Assembly: GCF_024436415.1 (NCBI RefSeq)
Contig: NZ_JAFMZQ010000001.1
Span: 1,674,001 to 1,738,000, forward strand
Direction: 5' to 3'
DNA from: Pedobacter deserti
GTDB lineage: Bacteria > Bacteroidota > Bacteroidia > Sphingobacteriales > Sphingobacteriaceae
Length of the DNA stretch: 64,000 nucleotides
Shown here: one piece after another, positions 8,523 through 15,845 of the stretch
Layout of the letters: each line of letters begins with the position of its first letter
Position numbering within the stretch: the stretch's first letter is position 1
Notes under the pieces: generated by a model
The model's database searches: none
What the model was told of the DNA's origin: nothing
Seen by the model: only the letters and a program-made list of their open reading frames with translations
Position numbers and translations under genes: made by a program

Positions 8523-9470
8523 CTAAGATTTAAATATATTCATACCAATTATGCCGTTCAATATGATTCTCGAGTTTACCGGCAGTTCATGCCACTTAGG
8601 CTCGTCCACATCGCTTCGCTCCACCAATACCTCGTTTACAATTGTTTTCTCCCCGAAAGAAGCCAGATAGAACTTCTCTTCATCAGCCGCATAACGAATG
8701 CGGAGATGCGGTGTGTTTACCCATTCCGAAGGGATCCGGAAAACGCTCGATTCCTCGCGGGTCTCTTCATCGCCCGACACGGTAATTTCGGCTGCTTTCA
8801 TCATATACTCCAGCTTTTTTCCCGTGTAAGCCTTATCAGGTATCGTCGTCTCAAACCTTGCAAGAACAGCGCTAACCGCCTGGGTCACCTTTTTCTCGTC
8901 ATGTTTTAGCGTATCCACATACGGAATTTCATAGTACCCTTCGCTATAATAGATGAAGTCCTTCAATATATCATTATTGATATCAAACGTCTGTGCCATA
9001 CCCGTTTGCCGCGGAATGAAAGTCACCCTCAGGTTTTCCTCCTGCTGATTGCTGTCGGGCAGCAACTTGCCGATAAAACCGATATCCCCCTTGCGGTAAT
9101 CGGGGTGCGACACAAAGCGAAACACCCACTTGTTACTCGCAGGTTCCACCCGTTTCCCGCTTTCAACCATCTTATTCAAAATCTCATAAAATTTCTTCAC
9201 CGTTTCATGCGCTACAAGTCCGAGAATCCCTTTCTTGTGTGCCATAAATTCGCGGTAATCCTCCACGTTCAGACAAATAATAAATTCATGATAAAAAATC
9301 ACCCGTTCAGAGAAAGAAAGCTCGGAAATCGACTGCTCAAAACGGTCGATAATGTACTTGTATACCATATTCGGCGTAAGCGGCTTAGCATTGCCAGGTG
9401 TAGTCCCGTCATTGGTCAGAAACCAGTCCTGTATGCCTATGCGCTGCCAAAAGGAAGGTTTTGTCGTCAT
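8523..9470 (-). CDS. conserved hypothetical protein with possible degenerate FHA-like C-terminus
   Basis: 315-residue soluble protein with no signal peptide or membrane span. It is not recognised with certainty. The N-terminal 200 residues are mixed helix and strand. The last 75 residues (from about 240, VFRIPSEWVNTPHLRIRY onward) have the strand spacing and terminal NGIIGMNIFK of an FHA-like beta-sandwich but lack clear Arg/Ser/His phosphothreonine contacts. It is first in the minus-strand cluster, 92 bases before the phosphatase. In the actinobacterial cluster that slot is occupied by the FHA genes, so an adaptor role is a reasonable inference. A -7-like element TATCTTTC lies upstream, but without a well-placed -33. 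Confidence 0.7.
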   Translation of the reverse strand: MTTKPSFWQRIGIQDWFLTNDGTTPGNAKPLTPNMVYKYIIDRFEQSISELSFSERVIFYHEFIICLNVEDYREFMAHKKGILGLVAHETVKKFYEILNKMVESGKRVEPASNKWVFRFVSHPDYRKGDIGFIGKLLPDSNQQEENLRVTFIPRQTGMAQTFDINNDILKDFIYYSEGYYEIPYVDTLKHDEKKVTQAVSAVLARFETTIPDKAYTGKKLEYMMKAAEITVSGDEETREESSVFRIPSEWVNTPHLRIRYAADEEKFYLASFGEKTIVNEVLVERSDVDEPKWHELPVNSRIILNGIIGMNIFKS

Positions 9471-9743
9471 CGAAATGCGTAAATTGGTGATGAATGAAAG
9501 ATAATAATAATGGTCTGTATTCTATTAACAAAAATCCGCTAATGATGTTTGCACTTCTATTCTTGCGAAACCTCCCTGGCCGGCTCCGTATGATGAGGCA
9601 TCAGCCAGACTATATTTATCAGCTACTATGCAGAGTTGGATCAGCTATTCATCAGTCTGCGCTAACTGGATACTGAACAGTAGCTGTTTAGCGCCTGGCC
9701 AGTAGCTGGACAGATAGGCGTAGCAAGGCAAACACAAACCAAA

Positions 9744-9771
9744 AAAAAAGCCACTTATAAGGGGCTTTTTT
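9744..9771. terminator. hairpin with flanking A and T tracts, bidirectional terminator
   Basis: AAAAAAGCC (9744-9752) pairs with GGCTTTTTT (9763-9771) around a 10-base loop. A-rich sequence precedes it and T-rich sequence follows it, so it could stop transcripts on either strand. No plus-strand gene ends just upstream; it may insulate the small membrane protein gene from read-through. Confidence 0.65.
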
Positions 9772-9775
9772 GTTT

Positions 9776-9783
9776 TATTTTTG
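9776..9783 (+). promoter_or_regulatory. Bacteroidota -7 element (TATTTTTG)
   Basis: Exact match to TAnnTTTG, 26 bases before the ATG at 9810. No TTTG is found at the -33 position, so the promoter is only partly supported. Confidence 0.3.
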
Positions 9784-9809
9784 CTCAGGTTCAATCATAA
9801 TTGCTTTTC

Positions 9810-10106
9810 ATGAAGATATCACCTTTATGGCTCTCCTTTCTTTTTGCTTTTCTTTATGTCCTGATTGGTACAATTTGCTTGTTCTGTCTCGTTCCGCCCC
9901 TGTATAATACCTGGGTTTCAGTTGGTTTAGTATTAACATTACCTGTAACAGTGCTCAGTTTTGCCGTTATGTTTGCAGAGCGTGACGCTACAGTTTATGT
10001 ACTTGTAATTCAGACGATCATGTTTCTTCTTACATGGTATATTTTGTACAAAAACCTGCCTTCGAAAGTTGGCCGACAAGGGCGTGGTAGGAGAATGATT
10101 GATTAA
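9810..10106 (+). CDS. small integral membrane protein, unknown function
   Basis: 98 residues with three hydrophobic spans (about 4-26, 32-55, 64-82) and a short basic tail ending GRQGRGRRMID. The ATG at 9810 is preferred over a TTG at 9801. No family is recognised. It stands alone between two hairpins. Supported as a gene by the clean hydrophobic profile, the upstream TATTTTTG element and lack of competing frames; function cannot be assigned. Confidence 0.65.
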   Translation: MKISPLWLSFLFAFLYVLIGTICLFCLVPPLYNTWVSVGLVLTLPVTVLSFAVMFAERDATVYVLVIQTIMFLLTWYILYKNLPSKVGRQGRGRRMID

Positions 10107-10127
10107 CGTCGCTTGGATTAAAATAAA

Positions 10128-10156
10128 AAAGCCTCTCAGTCGAACTGAAAGGCTTT
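10128..10156. terminator. terminator hairpin shared by tRNA-Ala and the small membrane protein gene
   Basis: AAAGCCTCTCAG (10128-10139) pairs with CTGAAAGGCTTT (10145-10156) with one mismatch and a 5-base loop. On the minus strand it is followed by a T run and lies 8 bases past the 3' end of the tRNA, so it is the tRNA terminator. It also lies 22 bases past the stop of the plus-strand gene. Confidence 0.8.
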
Positions 10157-10163
10157 CTTCTAG

Positions 10164-10237
<74 letters not shown>

Positions 10238-10273
10238 GTGTGGCTGCGGCAACAAAACGTTACCAGAGTGGGG

Positions 10274-10304
10274 CAAAAGTAAGGATTTTTAAAAAGTATG
10301 CAAA
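10274..10304 (-). promoter_or_regulatory. consensus Bacteroidota promoter of tRNA-Ala (TTTG-N19-TACTTTTG)
   Basis: On the minus strand, -33 TTTG (10301-10304), exactly 19 bases, then -7 TACTTTTG (10274-10281), a full match to the Bacteroidota housekeeping consensus. The expected start is near 10266, about 29 bases before the mature tRNA. Confidence 0.8.
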
Positions 10305-10370
10305 TTTAAATGTTATAATATCTATTTTACGACAATAATCGATCAGGGGAGATCTATATTCATATCAGGA

Positions 10371-12500
10371 ATGAATTCTAAGAATATCAGGGGAAGTGTA
10401 TTTTATTGCCTCTTATTTTTCATAGCAATTGTCGTTGTATTTCAATTGTATAACCTTTCCGCAATTCATTCGAACCAGAGATCGGCTGTCAAGCTCCAGG
10501 TGCTGCTCAATCTTTCGGAAGAAGCGAACGATAACCTGGGTTCAGTACAGCAAGACTATCGATCTTATCTTTCAGAGCCGTCTCCCGCGATGCGGGCAAC
10601 CATATTCGCCCATCAATTCATTGTGCGGCAGTCGCTCGACAGCCTCAGGAGTCTTTCAGCGACAAGTTCGGTGCTGAAAAAATATTCCCAGAGGATCAAG
10701 GAAGCCTATATGACAGAAGAGGCCTTGATGACGGCCGACGTTGACGGACTTCGGGACACCGACAGCGCACTCAGGGCCGTAGTGAATCATGAATTGAGAA
10801 TGGACGTGGTCTGGACATTGTTGTACGATTACCGGAAAATCGTAAAAGGCCAGCTTCAAAATACCAACTATAACATCTCCAGACTTGCGGAGACTTCAAG
10901 AAACACAGGATATGTATTGGCCCTGCTTGCTCTGCTGTTAACAGCAGCTTTCATTTCGGGTAAAAGAGAAAATAAGCGAAGCGCCGCTAAATTATCCAAC
11001 GACGCACTGTTTATGCAGTCGCTGCTCGACACCACCAGCACGGCCATGCATATAGCCGACCAATCCGGGCGCATACTTTACGTCAACAAGTCCTTTTGTG
11101 AATTTTTAGGCCTCGAAGCAAATTACATTACGGGGAAATTGTTCAAGGAACTTCATCCAGGCAGGTCCCTTAATTTTGAGAACCCATCTTTGCGGGCCGA
11201 CCCCCATCTTTCGCCTTTTGAGACTGAAGAAGTGGTTCATATAGATGGCGAGAAAAATTACTTCTTTACACGGAAATTCCCGCTACGAGATGCTACCGGT
11301 CAGACCTACGCTTTTGCAATCATCAGCAGGAACATTACAGAGCGTATCCTGAGCGAGGAGGGGCTACGGAAATCCCGTGAGGAAGCGGAACATGCACGGC
11401 TTACCCAGGAACAGTTTATGGCCAATATCAGTCACGAGATCCGTACGCCCATGAATGGGGTGATGGGAATGGCCGAATTGCTCAAGGCGACGCCGCTGAC
11501 CGAAGAACAGGCTGAATATGTCGGAATCATCAGCCAGTCATCCAATAATCTCATGGTGCTTATCAATGATGTTCTCGATTTTGCCAAGATAGAGGCTGGG
11601 CGGCTTGAACTGGAATGCATTTCCTTCAAGATATCAGAAGTTCTCAATCAGGTGCTCTCTGCCATGCGGTTTAAGGCAGCCGAACGCAAACTCAACCTGT
11701 CGCTCCATGCAGATCATAAAGTGCCCCTTGGCGTTCTGGGCGATCCGCTGCGGCTTTACCAGATTCTTTCCAATATCGTTTCCAACGCCATTAAGTTCAC
11801 ACCATCAGGATCGGTTACCATCGACGTCACAGCCAGGAGCCACGACTCCAGCCTGGTCATGGTTATTTTCAGGATTACCGATACAGGCATCGGTATACCG
11901 GAAGACCGGATCGACTATATTTTTCAGAGTTTCGCCCAAACCAGTCTGGACATCAGTCGCAAATACGGTGGCACCGGACTGGGTCTGGCCATTGTAAAAC
12001 AACTCGTCAATCTTTATAACGGCCAGATATCTGTAAGCAGCAAACTAAACGAAGGAAGTTGTTTTGTCGTGGAAATCCCATTCCAGCCGGCACCTGTAGG
12101 CGTGCGCACCATAGCAGAGGCCAATAAATTTGAGTTGCTTAAAGGCAAAAGCATACTTATTGTGGAAGATAATATCATCAACCAGAAAGTGATCGTCAAA
12201 ACACTGGAAAATTCCGGGATATCCACAACGCTTTGTGACAACGGTTTCGACGCACTCGAGCGACTTAAAACCCAGCGCTTCGATGCCGTGATCATGGATA
12301 TTCAGATGCCCGAGATAGATGGGCGGGAAACCACCAGACGCATCAGGACTGAACTGAACCTTGATGTGCCGGTCATAGCTATGACCGCCTCGGTTCTCTC
12401 AGACGAACGCGATCGCTGTAAAGCCGCGGGTATGAACGAATACATATCAAAACCCTTTGTCAAAGAAGATCTTTTCGAAAAACTACTGCTCTTTATGTAG
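10371..12500 (+). CDS. membrane hybrid histidine kinase (CHASE3-like, PAS, HisKA, HATPase, REC)
   Basis: 709 residues. A membrane span at about 10-28 is followed by an all-helical periplasmic sensor of CHASE3 type (about 35-175) and a second span (about 180-197). In the cytoplasm lie a PAS domain (about 210-330), HisKA with phospho-accepting His355 in SHEIRTP, HATPase_c with NAIKF, DTGIGIP and GGTGLGL (about 455-572), and a C-terminal receiver domain with Asp643 in MDIQMP. All catalytic residues are present. The output partner is not visible nearby; the attached receiver may pass phosphate to a phosphotransfer protein elsewhere. It is monocistronic and its stop directly abuts the end of the convergent transporter gene with no spacer. 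Confidence 0.95.
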   Translation: MNSKNIRGSVFYCLLFFIAIVVVFQLYNLSAIHSNQRSAVKLQVLLNLSEEANDNLGSVQQDYRSYLSEPSPAMRATIFAHQFIVRQSLDSLRSLSATSSVLKKYSQRIKEAYMTEEALMTADVDGLRDTDSALRAVVNHELRMDVVWTLLYDYRKIVKGQLQNTNYNISRLAETSRNTGYVLALLALLLTAAFISGKRENKRSAAKLSNDALFMQSLLDTTSTAMHIADQSGRILYVNKSFCEFLGLEANYITGKLFKELHPGRSLNFENPSLRADPHLSPFETEEVVHIDGEKNYFFTRKFPLRDATGQTYAFAIISRNITERILSEEGLRKSREEAEHARLTQEQFMANISHEIRTPMNGVMGMAELLKATPLTEEQAEYVGIISQSSNNLMVLINDVLDFAKIEAGRLELECISFKISEVLNQVLSAMRFKAAERKLNLSLHADHKVPLGVLGDPLRLYQILSNIVSNAIKFTPSGSVTIDVTARSHDSSLVMVIFRITDTGIGIPEDRIDYIFQSFAQTSLDISRKYGGTGLGLAIVKQLVNLYNGQISVSSKLNEGSCFVVEIPFQPAPVGVRTIAEANKFELLKGKSILIVEDNIINQKVIVKTLENSGISTTLCDNGFDALERLKTQRFDAVIMDIQMPEIDGRETTRRIRTELNLDVPVIAMTASVLSDERDRCKAAGMNEYISKPFVKEDLFEKLLLFM

Positions 12501-13730
12501 CTATTCCGGGTTGGTCCTGGAGATCCGGGCTATAAATACCATTAAAGCGCCCGAAAGTAAGATCAGCAGCAGGTAACTCAAGCTCAGGTTTACCCCGCCG
12601 CTGGCTGGTATAAGGTATATGATCCCATAACTCAGGAAGGAAACCACTACATAGTTAATACCGCCGGTTAACCCGCTGGCTATACCTGCATTTTTTGGGA
12701 AGCGGCTCAGGCAGTAGGTAAAGAAGCTGTTAAACGTGTACCCTGAAGCTGCGTGGATAATAAAAGCAAAGATGATCAGCGTATACAGATTTTCCGCAGA
12801 ACCCATCACCCCAAGCATCAGCAGTCCGGCGGCGCATTGTATGCCAAGGTTTACGAACAGCTTTTTGTTAAAAGGCCGGTTTATCGTCGATTTACTAACC
12901 ATCCCGCCGGTCATCACCGCCGCGCCCAGGATCAGCGAACTGTAACCCGCAACAATAGGGGTCATGCCCAACTGGTGTTCAATAATGAACGGACCGGTCA
13001 TGTTATAGATCATCACCATGCTGTATGCCAGTCCCAGCATCACGATGCCCAGCGTAAAACTTGGCGTTTTCAGCATATCTCCATACACGCTGGAGATGGT
13101 TTTCAGGTTAAAGCTCATTTTCTGCCTGATCGTCTCTCCACTGAAAATCAGTTCGAGCAGAAGAATAACAACGGCGAAAGCTGTCAGAAAATAGAAGTTT
13201 GCCTGCCAGCCAAAATACGTCTGCAAATAACCGCCAGCAAACGGCGCGATGATTGGTGCAGTAGCCCAGATAATGGAAAACATGCTCAGATAATGCTTCA
13301 GTTTGTCGCCCGAAAACAGGTCCACAAAATAAGCTCGCTTAGACACCACTACTGCGCCGACCGTAATGCCATGTACAATACGCATCGCATAAATCATATA
13401 AATGCTGGTAGTGTTGGCAATCGTCAGGCTGGCTAGCGCGAATACCGCCAGGCTTACCAGGTTGATCCGGTAACGCCCAAAGCTGTCGAGCAAACTGCCT
13501 ACAAACAATTGTGAAACGCCATAGCTTATCAAGAACAGGCTGAGCGTCAGCTGCACCTGTATGTCGCTGGCCTTAAGTGAAGCCGCCATGCTGGGCAGCG
13601 AAGGTATGTATACATCGGTAGCGAAACCCGACATCGGAATAAGTGCAAATGCAAGCACGGTTGATATGCCTTGGTTTTCCGGCTTAAGTCTTTTAGCAGT
13701 ACGCAAGTTCTGATCTTTTTGAGGGCGCAA
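12501..13730 (-). CDS. MFS multidrug efflux transporter, Bcr/CflA family
   Basis: 409-residue, 12-span major facilitator of the DHA1 Bcr/CflA group. Support: TM1 ends in ATDVYIPSLPSMA, loop 2-3 has GSLLDSFGRYR, and TM5 has WATAPIIAPFAGG. Likely proton-driven drug export; substrate unknown. The start is uncertain: the longest frame begins at a TTG at 13730, but an exact -7 element (TAAATTTG) overlaps that codon, so translation more likely starts downstream, for example at TTG 13706 or GTG in STVLAF just before TM1. The gene ends exactly where the hybrid kinase ends, leaving no room for a separate terminator. Confidence 0.88.
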   Translation of the reverse strand: MRPQKDQNLRTAKRLKPENQGISTVLAFALIPMSGFATDVYIPSLPSMAASLKASDIQVQLTLSLFLISYGVSQLFVGSLLDSFGRYRINLVSLAVFALASLTIANTTSIYMIYAMRIVHGITVGAVVVSKRAYFVDLFSGDKLKHYLSMFSIIWATAPIIAPFAGGYLQTYFGWQANFYFLTAFAVVILLLELIFSGETIRQKMSFNLKTISSVYGDMLKTPSFTLGIVMLGLAYSMVMIYNMTGPFIIEHQLGMTPIVAGYSSLILGAAVMTGGMVSKSTINRPFNKKLFVNLGIQCAAGLLMLGVMGSAENLYTLIIFAFIIHAASGYTFNSFFTYCLSRFPKNAGIASGLTGGINYVVVSFLSYGIIYLIPASGGVNLSLSYLLLILLSGALMVFIARISRTNPE

Positions 13731-13735
13731 ATTTA
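13728..13735 (-). promoter_or_regulatory. Bacteroidota -7 element TAAATTTG of the Bcr/CflA gene
   Basis: Exact TAnnTTTG match on the minus strand. It overlaps the most upstream possible start codon, so it bears on start choice. No clear TTTG is found 19 bases upstream. Confidence 0.4.
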
Positions 13736-13831
13736 CGGTTTAGCAAAGTTTCTCATCCCGTCGGTCAGACATGCCTGTGTAAAATAAAACCAAGCCCGGT
13801 GCATTTTGTTATTAGAACAAAAAAAGCAGCT

Positions 13832-14425
13832 ATGAAAAAATTAAATCAATCTCTACTTGTTCTGGCTATAGGCTCTTTATGCTACGCCTGTACCAACAAC
13901 AGCAACAAAAATACAGTAGCGGTAGAAACGCGGACCGACAGTCTGTCTTCTTATGATTCGGCCACAACCGTTCACAATGCGGCCGATACAGCATCTAACC
14001 CGCTGGTTACCTTTGCCCTTAAAGCAGCCGCTGGCGGAAAGATGGAAGTCGAACTGGGTACCGTTGCCCAGGAAGTGTCAGACAATCCACGTGTGAAGGC
14101 CTTTGGTGCCATGATGGTCAAAGATCACAGCAAGGCAAATCAGGAACTGATGACCCTGGCAGAACTTAAAGGCATCCGTCTTCCCTCTACCATGCCCGAA
14201 GAAATGCAGCATCATATCAATGACATTAAATTTCTCAAAGGCAAAGAATTCGATACGAAGTACATGGCCATGATGGTCGACGACCACAAAGATGATGTCA
14301 ATTTATTTGAAGATGCGTCGAAGACATCCAAAGACGCCGATATTAAAGCCTTCGCTTCTAAAACCCTTCCTATTTTGAAGATGCACCTTGATTCGGCTAA
14401 ATCCGTAAAAGGTTCCATTAAATAA
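13832..14425 (+). CDS. DUF4142 lipoprotein
   Basis: 197 residues from the ATG at 13832 (an upstream GTG is less likely). A type II signal peptide ends at a lipobox Cys (IGSLCYAC). After a Ser/Thr-rich linker comes a DUF4142 four-helix bundle (about 55-190) with the family's paired features: KEVELG-like start (here MEVELG), FGAMMVKDHSKAN and MMVDDHKDDVNLFE. The family is ferritin-like in predicted fold and its role is unknown; the DH motifs recall metal ligands. It faces a second, related DUF4142 gene (14495-15157) across a strong hairpin. Confidence 0.88.
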   Translation: MKKLNQSLLVLAIGSLCYACTNNSNKNTVAVETRTDSLSSYDSATTVHNAADTASNPLVTFALKAAAGGKMEVELGTVAQEVSDNPRVKAFGAMMVKDHSKANQELMTLAELKGIRLPSTMPEEMQHHINDIKFLKGKEFDTKYMAMMVDDHKDDVNLFEDASKTSKDADIKAFASKTLPILKMHLDSAKSVKGSIK

Positions 14426-14438
14426 TATAAGGTTTGAA

Positions 14439-14482
14439 ACATAACAAGGGCGCCTTCCGCGGGGAGGGCGCCCTTGTTATGT
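14439..14482. terminator. strong 16-bp hairpin between convergent DUF4142 genes
   Basis: ACATAACAAGGGCGCC (14439-14454) pairs perfectly with 14467-14482 around a 12-base loop. It has no long T run but lies between two converging stops and is symmetrical, so it probably serves both. Confidence 0.75.
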
Positions 14483-14494
14483 CTTAGTATTTCA

Positions 14495-15157
14495 CTACTG
14501 CAGTTTCTCTACCGCAGCCATATGGTTGCGAAGCGAAGGCAAGTGTTTTTCCGCATAGGCCTTTACCTGCGCATCTGATGATTTAGCGCCAAGCTCATGC
14601 AGGGCAATCGCCTTACGATGATCATTTAGCATGGTCGTCAGGTACACGCGGTCAAACTGCTCGCCGCTTAGTGCGTTAAGCTGCTTGGATGCCATAGCGA
14701 TGTCCATATCCACAGGAATAGAGTCGGGCTGCATTTTGCTGATGTTTTTCGATGTAGCCAGGGCCTGCAGTTCTGCGTTCGCCTTAGTATGATCTGTCAC
14801 CATCATTGCACCAAAACTTCTAACTTCGGCGCTCTGTCCCTTTTGCTGGGCAATGCGTCCCAGTTCCACTTCCTTCTTTCCCGCAAGCGCCGCGTGTGCA
14901 ACAAAATCGGCAGCGCTTATCTGTCCGTTTTGGTCTGTCGGAAAGTTTAATGCAAGGGTATCCAGTGTGATCTGGCTTCCTGCTGATGTTAAGGCTGTCG
15001 GTTTATCCGGCGTGTTAAGATTTTCCGTTACAGCTTCAGCGCCGGTTACAGGTGCAGTACCTGTTGTGGTAACTGCCGTTTCCCGGGCTCCGGAACAAGC
15101 GCCGATTGCACAGGCAGCAATCAAAGCGAACGGCAGGTTTAATATGTTAGTCTTCAT
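14495..15157 (-). CDS. DUF4142 lipoprotein, second copy
   Basis: 220 residues. The signal peptide has a lipobox at AIGACSG; a low-complexity Thr/Ala/Glu linker precedes the DUF4142 domain (about 75-218), with KKEVELGRIAQQ, FGAMMVTDHTKAN and MLNDHRKAIALHE. It is related to the gene at 13832-14425, with a longer linker. It overlaps the end of the small acidic protein gene upstream by 11 bases, so the two are probably co-translated. Periplasmic or outer-membrane anchored; function unknown. Confidence 0.88.
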   Translation of the reverse strand: MKTNILNLPFALIAACAIGACSGARETAVTTTGTAPVTGAEAVTENLNTPDKPTALTSAGSQITLDTLALNFPTDQNGQISAADFVAHAALAGKKEVELGRIAQQKGQSAEVRSFGAMMVTDHTKANAELQALATSKNISKMQPDSIPVDMDIAMASKQLNALSGEQFDRVYLTTMLNDHRKAIALHELGAKSSDAQVKAYAEKHLPSLRNHMAAVEKLQ

Positions 15158-15389
15158 CGTCTTCTCCGTTTAATGCGTCCAAATCATCTTCATACAGATC
15201 AGTATCCGGATCATCGCTTAAGTCCAGGTCCAGATCTTCCTCCGTATTTCCGGTATCTTCCGATGAGTCATAGTCGCTCATCTCGTCCGCGTCGTCAACC
15301 GGTCGCTCCGGTCGTTCACCGATGTTCTGCTGTGCCGACATGAGCAATACATTGTCCACGTCCTGCTGTGTTGTTTCATTCGTTTTCAT
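15147..15389 (-). CDS. small, extremely acidic protein of unknown function
   Basis: 80 residues from ATG 15389 (MKTNETTQQDV); an upstream ATG at 15416 would add nine codons. No signal peptide. The C-terminal 45 residues are dominated by Asp and Glu with almost no positive charge, predicting a disordered polyanion. The stop lies inside the DUF4142 gene (11-base overlap), so it is the first gene of a two-gene unit. No family recognised; possible roles such as cation binding are speculation. Confidence 0.65.
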   Translation of the reverse strand: MKTNETTQQDVDNVLLMSAQQNIGERPERPVDDADEMSDYDSSEDTGNTEEDLDLDLSDDPDTDLYEDDLDALNGEDDED

Positions 15390-15482
15390 AGGGTTATGTT
15401 TTTTTAAAAAGAACAACTTACATAGTCTTTTAGTTTATTTATATTAGCATATACAAAACACAAAACATCCCTTAATATCCGT

Positions 15483-15845
15483 ATGAGAATTTTGATTGCT
15501 GAAGACGATGAATTAATGCTTAAGACCCTAGAGTTCCGTTTAAAAAAGGACGGACACGACGTTGTCATTGCCAGGGACGGTCGGGAGGCCCTTTCCAAAA
15601 TTGACACCATGAGTCCGGATCTGGTCATTTCAGATATCATGATGCCCTATAATTCCGGGCTCGAAATCGTAGGTGCAGTTAAGGAAAAGCTCAACACACC
15701 GATCATCATCCTGTCTGCTATGGGGCAGGAAGATGTCGTCTTAGAGGCATTTAAGCTCGGTGCAGATGATTTTATCACCAAGCCATTCAGTCCGAATGAG
15801 CTCTCCGTCCGCATCAGAAGATTGGCCATACAAGTCCCCAAATGA
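15483..15845 (+). CDS. single-domain response regulator (CheY-like)
   Basis: 120 residues, receiver domain only, with acidic pair DD at 8-9, phospho-acceptor Asp51 in SDIMMP, Thr/Ser switch in ILSAMG and the conserved Lys in TKPFS. No DNA-binding output is attached, so it likely acts by protein contact. Its stop overlaps the start of the HEAT protein by 4 bases, and it heads a four-gene operon for polysaccharide synthesis. The soluble GAF kinase at the far end of the locus (22739-23962) is the obvious candidate partner. Note that the plus arm begins with the regulator and the minus arm begins with the kinase. Confidence 0.92.
   Translation: MRILIAEDDELMLKTLEFRLKKDGHDVVIARDGREALSKIDTMSPDLVISDIMMPYNSGLEIVGAVKEKLNTPIIILSAMGQEDVVLEAFKLGADDFITKPFSPNELSVRIRRLAIQVPK

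Larger units (their letters stand above)
9471..9809. other. intergenic region of 339 bases
   Basis: Gap between the divergent FHA-like gene and the small membrane protein gene. It holds a bidirectional terminator-like hairpin (9744-9771), a -7-like element directly after it, and no convincing gene. A 60-codon frame at 9494-9676 has no recognisable features. Confidence 0.6.

Noticed and set aside
9494..9676. 60-codon frame in the gap upstream of the small membrane protein
   Set aside because: No signal peptide, motif or coherent composition, and it lies where promoters of the flanking genes are expected.
10318..10326. TATAAT-like sequence before the hybrid kinase
   Set aside because: Bacteroidota housekeeping promoters use TAnnTTTG, and AT-rich gaps yield TATAAT-like strings by chance.
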